A stretch of 64,000 nt of DNA from contig JABYQQ010000014.1 of NCBI GenBank assembly GCA_022605405.1, forward strand, positions 1,302,001 through 1,366,000, written 5' to 3'. The number at the start of each line of letters is the position of its first letter. Positions within the stretch are counted from its first letter, which is position 1. Below are positions 55,123 to 64,000 of the stretch, in pieces. This DNA comes from Earliella scabrosa (taxonomy: Eukaryota; Basidiomycota; Agaricomycetes; Polyporales; Polyporaceae). Both the position numbers and the translations under genes were made by a program. The notes below the pieces were generated by a model, which did no database searches, was not told the origin of the DNA, and worked only from the letters and a program-made list of their open reading frames with translations.

Positions 55123-57064
55123 ATGTACCCGGTCAACAGAACCCTTGCTTCCCTGATCTCCATCCTCATTCCTTGGCACGAACCAACGAGTACACATCGT
55201 CGACCTGTAGACAAGCGCACAGAAGCCAGCGCGCCACCTCAGCATCGTCTCTATCCGTCTCCAACGTAAGTGTTCTGGGCTATCGTCACCTCAGAGGCTG
55301 ATATGTCGTAGATTAGAGACTCTGAATGTCGACGTCTTCCGTCTGATTTCTCTAGAACTCAGGGGGAGGGAAGGCGCGCTTTTCCGGCTCGCCTCATGCT
55401 CACGCACCCTTCGCGCTCTCGTTTCCCCCGTCCTGTTCTCCCGGTGCCGAGTACCCGCATACGGCGGTGCAGTCTGCCCCAATGCAATATGTCATCATAT
55501 ACGGTAGGTATAGTACTTTGAGGGACTGCACCTGTCTAATCAATGACCAACTAGCCATTTACGGATTCAACCCACTGTGGACCCCGGTGATCACCTAGAG
55601 ACTTTCAAACGTCTCATCGTCAGTCTACCGGCACTCACTTCGCTTACATTCGATGGCGACTTCTACATTACGTGGGACTTTCTAGCTGCATGCTTCACTC
55701 ATCCTCGCATCCAGTCTCTTGCCTTCGAGAGCCAGACTAGGTTCAGCAACGCCCGTCCTCCATCCTCAACCAATGATACGCTCGTCAGCCTGCAGAGCTT
55801 CTCATGTAAACGAAAGTTCTGGCGCGAAGTGTCTCACCTCATGCCCCGCAACAGGCACTCCAAGCCAGGAAATCTCAACGAGGTCGTGGCGCGAGAAGCT
55901 ACCGCTCTCTCGCCTCTTGTGCTTGGAATGCACGAAACCGTCAGACAACTCACCTTATCCATGGAGACCGCTCCCATTGCCTCAATGACCGACCTGTCGT
56001 GGCCGGAGCTGCGAGACTTGTCAATAGAGGGCCGCTATCTGACCCAGTCCCAAGCCGAATCACTTCCATCGCTGTTGTCCGCACTCCCACAGCTGAGCGC
56101 TCTCTCCATTCTGATCTGTCGACATCGCGACCTCGGGCGGGCTCCGATTCTAGGACGCCAACCTTCTCCTGCGACGTGTCTGTCAGGTCTGCGAGCACTC
56201 ACCGTCGCATACCCCGACCCCCAGGATGATATCTTCTCCATTGACACAATCGACCTTCGCCACCTCTCCCTCCGAGATTGTCCGCGCTACTACCACCGCC
56301 TCAACAAGCGTGCGCCATACTGCCAGTATTGGGATACTCCGATACTATCGTCCTCCGAATGCCTCTCCATCTTGCAACGCATCGATGCGCCCCGCTTAGC
56401 GACTCTCGAGCTCGTCTATCTCGTCGAGACAAATGACGGGGACGACGATCTTCTCGAATACGTCGCAAGCTCGTATCCGAATCTCAGCCACCTCGAGGTT
56501 CATCGCTATCGGGCGAATCGGGCAGACAAGGTTGACCACGTGAGTACGGTCCAGTGGCTAACTTGTTCGCAGATGCTCACAATTCCCGAATTTAGACCCG
56601 TGTCGCTCATCTGTTGAAGGGCATGAAGTCGCTTCGCACGATCCACCTTAACCTCGACTTCCACGACGACCACGGCCCGTACTGCTTTTCTCAGAGGATC
56701 CGAGACACGTGGTTCGAGGTATTCAGGCACGAGCGCGGGCCAGAGATCGTGAGCATTCTACAGGAATGTCCACTCCTCGACTACGTCGGCCTTCTCTATC
56801 ATGGCCCGCCTGAAGCGACATGGGTCGAATTCCATCCTGCCCGTTGTGCAGAACCGCGGTTTGTGTTGGAGTACGACTCCGCGCATGTGTGCGTAGTGTA
56901 TTTTTTCCTCATCTTTCACGCGCCTGTCCTCACGTCTGATCTGAATCAGGGACTCCGTTCCAATCCCTTTCGACTGGGTCACGCCGCGGATGTACAACAC
57001 GCGTTATGTCACCTCACAACAGCCACCAGACGCGCCCACACCACCACCACCTGAGACTTCGTAG
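55123..57064 (+). CDS. F-box/LRR-like protein 2 of the tandem set
   Basis: The exons are 55123-55265, 55312-55503, 55555-56539, 56596-56888 and 56950-57064, in phase, giving 575 aa. Exons 2, 3 and 4 are 192, 985 and 293 nt, equal to those of copy 3. The F-box-like start is L-E-T-L-N-V-D-V-F-R-L-I-S-L-E-L. LRR strands are as in copy 1, with D-F-H-D-D-H-G-P-Y in exon 4. The start at 55123 is the first ATG near the basic leader (H-R-R-P-V-D-K-R) and is less sure than the rest. The C-terminus ends in a Pro-rich tail (P-T-P-P-P-P-E-T-S). The same SCF-adaptor role is inferred. Confidence 0.8.
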
Positions 57065-57448
57065 TCTTCGACTGGTGAGTCGATCGAGCCATGTTTGCAA
57101 GGTTCTCAACCAGACTGCCTTCCAGCGCACCAGTGCACTTTTCATCTGATATATTTGCTACTTCTATCGAAATCAGAGTTATAACAACGTTTCGGAATCC
57201 AAGCATCTATTATCTCATCTCCTCATCAGCGTAGGGCGGTGTCAGATCATGTCAGATCGCAGCGGTCTTGTTGGATAGCGGCTGACTCGGCCGAACGCAG
57301 AACAATGGCTGCTCTTGGCCCTAGCGCCAAGGATGTTCTCGTCCACAACGCGTTCGTTTACTTGAAGCATTGAACATATAACGTTTCCCCGTCAGCGTCC
57401 TCCGCACGAACGAGACCCCTAAGTCGACTGCACAGAACATTTGCAAGA

Positions 57449-59367
57449 ATGCTGTCCGTGGTTGTGTTTTCGAACGATCCGGACTCGTCGTCACTACGAA
57501 GGCGGCCGATACGGAGCAAATGTGCCCCCTCCTCATCGGGAACACCGTATTGGTCTCCAAAATCCGAGCCAACGCCTACGTAAGTCACACCCTATAGTAT
57601 ACAGCATGTGAATGAATGCTGACTGGTACTAGCTTGGAGACATTGAACGCCGACGTATGTCGTCTCATCGCACTAGAACTTCTGGCGAGTACTCGCGCGC
57701 TGCGGACCCTGGCATTATGCTCTCGTGCACTTCGCACCCTCGTTTCGCCCGTGCTCTTCTCAACCTGCCATTTGCCTCTGAGTTCCGATGCAGAGTCTCC
57801 TACAGCTATCCGCCCACATGTCCGGTATGTTCTTGTTGAGCGTGTCCGTTCTGGTGCGTTTCCTAATCGTGCTCGATGTCGCAGACGTTTGGTCGTCTCT
57901 TCGACCTCAGATCCTGAACTCAATACACTCGACTTCTTCGAACGTCTCATCAACGGCTTTCCCTCCCTGACGGCGGTTCAGTTCGAGGGCCACTATCGCA
58001 TCACGTGGGACAAACTGAACGCGTGCCTAACCCACCCTCGCGTCCGAACAGTGTCCTTTGGGGCTCAGACTGACTTCGTTTCTGCCGCACCAGCATGCGC
58101 AGGGGCCGCCATTCATGTCACCAACTTCGCCTACTGTAGGGGGTTCTGGCGAGAAGTCCTTCACAGCATGCTGGTCAACACCCGACGTTCTAGACCGATG
58201 GACCTTTGCGAAGTTTTCTTTCGTGAAGCTGTAGCCATCGCCCCTCTCGTACTTGCAATGAAAGACTACGTCATGACTCTCAATATGTCCATGGAGTCGG
58301 CACCCATCTCATCGATGACCGAAGTGTCCTGGCCCAAGTTGAGAGAACTTTCGCTCGAGGGTCGATACCTAAACCAAGCTCAAGCCGATTCGCTACCCCC
58401 ATTCCTATCTTCGCTCTCTCAGTTGAACATGCTCTCGGTTCAGATCTGCCGAAGACCAGAGATTGGACGAGCCCCGATCATTGGACGCCATCCATCTCCG
58501 CCTACCGCTCTGTCCGGATTACGATCGCTGACCGTCGCGTTTCCCGACCCAGAGGACGACATCTTCTCTATCGACTCGACGTCCCTCCTCCACCTTTCAC
58601 TCCGAGACTGTCCACGCTACTACCACTTCCTCAAGCAACGCGTGCCCTACAATGGATACTGGGCCATGCCCATTCTGTCTCCATCGGAGTGCCTGTCCAT
58701 CTTGAAGCGGATGCAGGCACCACAGCTGTCGAGTCTGGAGCTCGTCTATCTCGCAGACACCTCGGGGTCGGACGATGAGCTGCTCGAGTTCGTTGCGGAG
58801 GCGTATCCTCGCCTCTCATATCTCGAGATCCATCGCTACCGACGCGATCGCTCGGAGCAGGTCGACTATGTGAGCTGTTACATCTCAACATGGTGTGTCG
58901 ATGCTAACGCTAATTCATATCCACGGTACAGGCTCATATCGCCCGTCTTCTCACCGCGTTGAAGTCCCTCCGCACAGTCCATCTCAACCTCGACTTCCAC
59001 GACGATCACGGACCGTACTGTGATAATCGCAGACTTCGTGAAGGTTGGTTTGAAACCTTCCGAAACTCGCGCGGACCGGAGATTGTCGGCATCCTGGAAG
59101 ACTGCCCGGACCTGGACTACGTAGGTCTTCTATACCACGGCATTCCAAGTGCGACATGGGTCGAGTTCCATCCCGCGCGATGCGCGGAACCGCGTTTCGT
59201 GCTCGAGTACGATGGTACTCATATGTACGTGATCTTGCACCCCTGGCTCTTGATCTCTGCTCATGTTCGACTTCAGAGATTCCGAACCACTCCCTCACTC
59301 GTGGTGCACACAAAATATGTATTTGACGCGCTACACGACTTCCAATCCAACGCCCAAGGCGTCCTAG
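57449..59367 (+). CDS. F-box/LRR-like protein 3 of the tandem set
   Basis: The exons are 57449-57579, 57633-57824, 57885-58869, 58932-59224 and 59277-59367, in phase, giving 563 aa. The leader S-L-R-R-R-P-I-R matches S-P-R-R-P-I-R of copy 1, which supports the chosen start. Long stretches of exon 3 (about 58370-58870) are nearly the same DNA as copy 1 (about 50180-50690), so gene conversion or recent duplication is likely there. The F-box-like start is L-E-T-L-N-A-D-V-C-R-L-I. Confidence 0.85.
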
Positions 59368-59643
59368 CTCTCCACTACTTATGTTCATGTGATGCTTTTC
59401 TTCTACAACATCGTAGCTAGCGAGACTCTGAACCGCAGCTTGAGTCTGGCACACGCACACGGAGGCTGGGATGAGCTAAGCGGCAAGTTATGCAGACGCA
59501 TGCGGGTGCGCTCGGGCTCGTCATGCGGACATCAACGGCGCTTGTCTTGAGAACTTGTTGACAGGAACCTCCATCATCTCATGATAAAGCCTCAGCCAAA
59601 GCGCACGCAAACGACACGTAACGAGCGCCCCCTACAGATCACT

Positions 59644-61625
59644 ATGGACTCTCCTCCACGCCACATTGAACCTCAGGACGATCTCTCCACAACTAGATCG
59701 GTTGCTGTGGCCACTGGTACTAGTGATAGCCAGCCAACACACCCGAGTACACGCTGCCCGCAGGGTGCTTCGCACCGTTCGCCTGCACACACTGAATCGG
59801 AAGGACATACATCTTGCGTAACGTGAGTTCACGGATACAATTTTTGAACAAATTGAAGACTAGTCCTGCAGGATTGAGAAGCTGAATCAGGACGTCTTCA
59901 TGCTGATCGCTCACGAAGTCAGCCGCAAGAAGGGAGCGCTCACGAAGCTCTCCACATGCTCACGGACAATACGAAGTCTAGTGGCTCCTGTCTTCTTTGT
60001 GCGGTGCAAGGCTGGAGGGAGAAAGGAGGCGCCAGTCGCTATTCGTTGCTATATCCGGTCAGTAGTTTCTCGGTCCTGTGAGCCATGCTGAGCTCTCCAT
60101 CCACTCAGACATCTCAAGCATACGGGAGGCATGGATGGCGAAGTTGCCTTGCTGTACTTGGCGAACATGTTGAACAGTCTCCCTGCCCTCGTGTCGATCA
60201 CCTTCGACAGTGTCCGTGGTCGTGGTGTCCCATGGGCGGCCATCAAGTTGTGTCTCGCCCACCCAAAGATTACCTCGATGACATGCGGCCCATACGCCGA
60301 TTTCACCAACCCTGAATCGGCATTCTCCGCTGAAATTATTGCCAGCACAACCGTTTCATTGACAGCGTTCGCCTACAAGATGCCTTTATGGCGAGAGATC
60401 ATTGCAAGTGACCGCAGAATAGGATCCCACAAAGACATGGATCAGGCATGTGCTTGCGAAGCTGCCTGCCTGTCGGCTCTCGTTCCTAAGATGCACTCCA
60501 CCGTCGGAAACCTCACGTTACCGATGGAGACCGGGCCCTGGTCGGCCATGGCAGGGATGTCGTGGCCGTCTCTCAAAGAGTTGTCTATATACGGCAGGTA
60601 CCAGGACCAGTCCCAAGCAGATATGCTTCCGATATTCCTCGTGTCTCTGCCCGCGATGCGGAGAATATCTGTTCTCATTGCTCGCAGTGACAAAATTGGG
60701 CGCGCACCTCTTCTCGGTTCGACGGAAACAGACACGACCCCCTCAGCACTCTCCGGGCTACAGTCCCTCACACTCTCTTACCCCGATCCCACGGACACTA
60801 TTTTCGCTCTTGACACGACTGGCCTCAATCATCTATCTCTACGTGACTGGCCGCGATACTATCATCACATAGGGTACGGCAGCCGCTACGGGAAGAAGTG
60901 GGGCACTCCGATCCTCTCTCCCAGTGACTGCTTGACCATCCTCATGCGAATGGACATGCCTGCCTTATCCAGCCTTGAACTTGTATATCTGTCCGACGGA
61001 GCGGGATCTGACGACGAGCTTCTACGCTATGTCGTCTCCACATTCACGGAGCTCACTCACCTGGAGATCCATCGCTACCGTGCTGACAGAGTAGGAGGCG
61101 AGATAGTCGACTACGTACGTACTCTCCGAGTCCGTATCAGCGTCTTCTCATATTGATTATTACTCTCTACTAGATACACATTGCTGAATTGTTGATGACC
61201 GCAAAAGCACTGAGGACGGTGCACCTGAACCTAGACCTCAACGGCGATCATGGGCCATACTGTGGCAAATACCCTGTGCGCAAGGCGTGGTATACCATCT
61301 TCGAGGCCCGTGGGTGGGAGATTGTGGACGTCATGCAGGCATGTCCGAAGCTGGAATACGTCGGGCTTCTGTACCATGGTATTCCGTATGCGACGTGGGT
61401 CGAGTTCCACCCGTCGCGGTGCGCTGAGCCGCGATTAGTGTTGGAATACGACCAGGAGCATGAGTGCGTTGATGAGTAGCTGTCTGATTGCGGAATCTGA
61501 CCTTTGATTCGAATTCTAGGGACTCCGAACACCTTCCGTACAGTTGGTGGGACTGGTCTAGCTTGAGGGAGCCTCCGGGACAGTCTGGAGCGCAGCCGGC
61601 GAACCAACAGCCTCCACGTACATAA
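59644..61625 (+). CDS. F-box/LRR-like protein 4 of the tandem set
   Basis: The exons are 59644-59822, 59872-60057, 60109-61114, 61174-61463 and 61520-61625, in phase, giving 588 aa. It is the most divergent member: exon 2 is 186 nt, exon 3 is 1,006 nt and exon 4 is 290 nt, yet all phases are kept. The F-box-like start is I-E-K-L-N-Q-D-V-F-M-L-I. LRR strands include L-Q-S-L-T-L-S-Y-P-D and L-N-H-L-S-L-R-D-W-P. Exon 4 has N-L-D-L-N-G-D-H-G-P-Y and W-V-E-F-H-P-S-R-C-A-E-P-R. A Ser/Thr/His-rich leader precedes the F-box. Its 3' end faces the NRPS-like gene (convergent, 235 bp apart). Confidence 0.85.
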
Positions 61626-61860
61626 AATGTACGTCTATATGCTGTTCTTCTCGGCTTCAAGGCTTACAATCGGCATACGTTGTGCCAGAAGAGCTGGATA
61701 CATTTTTTCAGTGGTACCGACGTCGACGGCAGACTTGTATGACTGTTAGATGATAGTCACTAAATCACTAGATACTCACTAGATGAAGCTTACGGCGCAT
61801 GATGAGTCGGATGTTGAGCATATCAGGGCGGGGGAGCGGATGTAATGACGAAGTCAAGAT

Positions 61861-64000
61861 CTATGTGCCTTTCCACCCCTCATTCACGAAATACGACACA
61901 ATCCGTGCCAGCAGCTTCTTTCCGGGCTTGTCCACGGTAGCCATGGCGTTCGACCACCTCCGCGCGCGACCTGTCTCCCACAGCACCTCAGGCTTCAAGT
62001 CCTGCTTGCCCTCTTCAATATGCCCGTACTTGCCCTCCCAGAACGTCAGCAACTTGATAGACGGGTTCTTCACCGGATCTTCCGTCGCAGCAGCAGTACG
62101 CAGCCGCTCGAGCCACGCGCGTACGGGTAGCTCCTCGAATCGGAGACCGGCTTCGCGAAGGATGGGCAGCAGGTCGCGAGTCCAGTGAATGGGGTGCGGG
62201 TTGATCACGTTGTAAACCTCTGCGGGAGCAACGTCTGAGGCATCTCTTTCATCGGCAGCGGCATAGAAACCGACACCGATCTCGACGCACGCCTTCGCAA
62301 CGACGTCGACAGGTAGCCAGCGCACCCACTCGTCGAGCGCGGGTAGCGCGCCTAGCGTCACCGCCGTGTGTAGCATCAGCGGCCATGCCTCCGTCGTATT
62401 CCACACGCCGTGCGTCGTGTCGCCGACGATCTGGCCGATGCGTAGAACTCGAGCATTGAACCTCCCTCCTCCTTCCATTCCCTGCTGAGAGGCGGCAGCC
62501 CGCGCGCATAGATGCTCCGCTACCAGCTTCGACTGCGCGTAGCCAATGCTTTGCGCGCACGCGAGGCTGGGAGGGAGAGACTCCGTAATGGTCACCGCAG
62601 CATCCAGCTTCTTGCTTCCCGAGGACAGATAGCGCGCAGTGTTGAATACGGTGCTGACGCTCGAGCAGAAGCTGAACTGTGCCGGCCGCTCCGCCCGCAC
62701 ACTCAGGCACAGATCGAGCAGGTGGCGCACGCCGACCACGCAGTCGGCGATGAAACTGCGCAGCTGTAGATTGAAATTTACCGCCCATGCGCAGTGCACG
62801 ACAGCGCTGAGCTCGGTGCGCAATTTGTCGAGCACTTGGGCGTCGAGCCCGAGGTCAGGACGGGAAAGGTCGGAGGGCAGCGCGATGATCTTGGCTTGCG
62901 AGGAAGCGGGGAGAGTGGACCAGAGGCGGCGAGCCTGAAGGGAGGCGGTTACGCGGGCGTGCGCCACGGTGGGGTAGGCGGCGCGGACAAGGCAATAGAC
63001 TTTGTGGACCTGGGGAAGCAAGCCGAGCTGGGCAGCGATGTGAGCGCCCAGAGAACCGGTGGCGCCGGTGATGAGCTGCGAAGAGGGTGGTTAGTACGTT
63101 CGAAGTGTGACAGGGGAACAAATAAGGACTGACCACGTAGTCGCCCTCAACCTGCCTGGGCTGCGGCACGTGCTGTGGGAAATTGGCGGAGTATTGCTCG
63201 ATGAGGGCCTGCATCTCATCGTCCTTCGGCACTTGACTGGCATCCTCGCCGACGCGCAGTGCGTATAGATAGCTCGCCCAGGACGCGACGCTGGGGTAGT
63301 CAAAGACGCAATTGAGCCCAAGGGTGTGGCCCCCCAGATCGAGCTTCTTGACGAATGCGGTGCGCAGGCGCATCGTGTGCAGTGAGTCCATGCCTAGACC
63401 AAAGAAGTCCTGGTCATCCGTCAAGAGTATGGGTTCGGCAAGGTTCATGATGGAGACAACCTCAGAGCGAATGAAGTCGCGCAGCTGGGACTCGGAGAGT
63501 GCGATGACCTCGCTCTCCTCGACTTTCACCTCGTACATGGCGTCGATTTGGCTGGCGAACTGCTTGTAGAAAGCTTGGCGGACGACCGTGCCCTTGTCAG
63601 TAACACGGTACTGCGCATCAGCGGGTAGCAGCAGCACCATGTCACGGTCGACCTTTGCGTAGGCAGGAAGCGTCGCGTGCGCCGGCTCGATGGCTTTGAA
63701 AACGGCGTCGATGACTTCATCGTCGGATACTCTCTCACTGTACTCCTTGGCGCACACGAGGGCGAGTCCTAGACGGGCCTTGCCGGCGCCGAACATCACG
63801 GCCTCGTCGACAAGTGGGCACTGGCGGGCGGCACCCTCTAGTTGCAGCGGGTTCGCCTTCTCGCCGTTGTTGAGCGTCAGGGTGTCGTCGAGGCGGCAGT
63901 AGTATTTCCATGCATCAGGAAGCGTCGGGTGCTTGGTGAAGCAGTCCTTGGTCGCATACGCGCCGTCGGACCTGTTCGACATCACCTTGGGCGGCCAGCC
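61861..64000 (-). CDS. NRPS-like adenylating reductase (A-T-R), C-terminal part, truncated by the window edge
   Basis: The exons are complement(61861..63075, 63134..>64000), with a 58-bp intron. At the right edge the frame is still open in the adenylation domain: G-W-P-P-K-V, D-D-T-L-T-L-N-N-G-E-K-A-N-P (core motif A8 region). Next is a carrier domain with F-F-G-L-G-M-D-S-L-H-T, whose Ser takes phosphopantetheine (about 63390). The reductase domain starts L-I-T-G-A-T-G-S-L-G-A-H (NADPH-binding Rossmann loop, about 63045-63075) and has Y-A-Q-S-K at about 62540, the Tyr/Lys pair of short-chain-type reductases. Such enzymes activate a carboxylic acid as AMP ester, load it on the carrier and release it as aldehyde. 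The substrate cannot be told without the A-domain core. Confidence 0.92.

Overview
The window looks like nuclear DNA of a basidiomycete (Agaricomycete, probably polypore-like). The evidence is short (about 50-60 bp) GT..AG introns in nearly every gene, FunK1-type kinase pieces, long F-box/LRR tandem families, an NRPS-like adenylating reductase, a Copia element primed by an initiator-tRNA fragment and a large Helitron. No rRNA, CRISPR array, bacterial operon or plasmid feature was seen.

Layout. 1-6.7 kb is decayed sequence, with one copy of a 716-bp hAT-like MITE (2701-3416) and a multi-exon gene for a putative 2OG-Fe(II) dioxygenase of the fungal TET/JBP type (4864-6682). A 9.3-kb Ty1/Copia retrotransposon with apparently identical 580-bp LTRs (6704-16002, target duplication CACAC) sits in or beside the last intron of that gene. 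The Copia is itself hit by three elements: a 1.7-kb insert in gag, a second identical hAT-like MITE inside the zinc knuckle, and a 298-bp CACTA-like MITE after the protease. 16.3-26.4 kb is an array of small multi-exon genes of a lineage-specific family of unknown function, plus one nucleotidyltransferase-fold gene carrying an in-frame stop. 26.6-38.2 kb is a Helitron on the minus strand. Its RepHel gene is broken twice: by a 712-bp hAT-like element, and by a 3,468-bp terminal-inverted-repeat (TIR) element that has subterminal iterated motifs and carries a captured amidase fragment. Both breaks have perfect 8-bp target duplications. 38.4-45.8 kb holds gene relics: a PBDC1 fragment, a FunK1 kinase in pieces and an F-box/LRR pseudogene.

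46.2-48.9 kb holds two well-preserved housekeeping-type genes on the minus strand, a PBDC1/YPL225W homologue (7 exons, one of 11 nt) and a ZZZ3-like Myb/SANT protein. 49.3-61.6 kb holds four tandem F-box/LRR paralogues on the plus strand, with an unrecognised minus-strand gene between the first two. 61.9 kb to the right edge is the C-terminal part of an NRPS-like A-T-R reductase on the minus strand, running off the window.

Taken together, this is a transposon-rich region in which elements insert into elements and into host genes. Several breaks can be reconstructed from target duplications and from the reading frame that resumes across them. Exon boundaries given here were worked out by hand from splice signals, reading frame and paralogue comparison; no database search was run.
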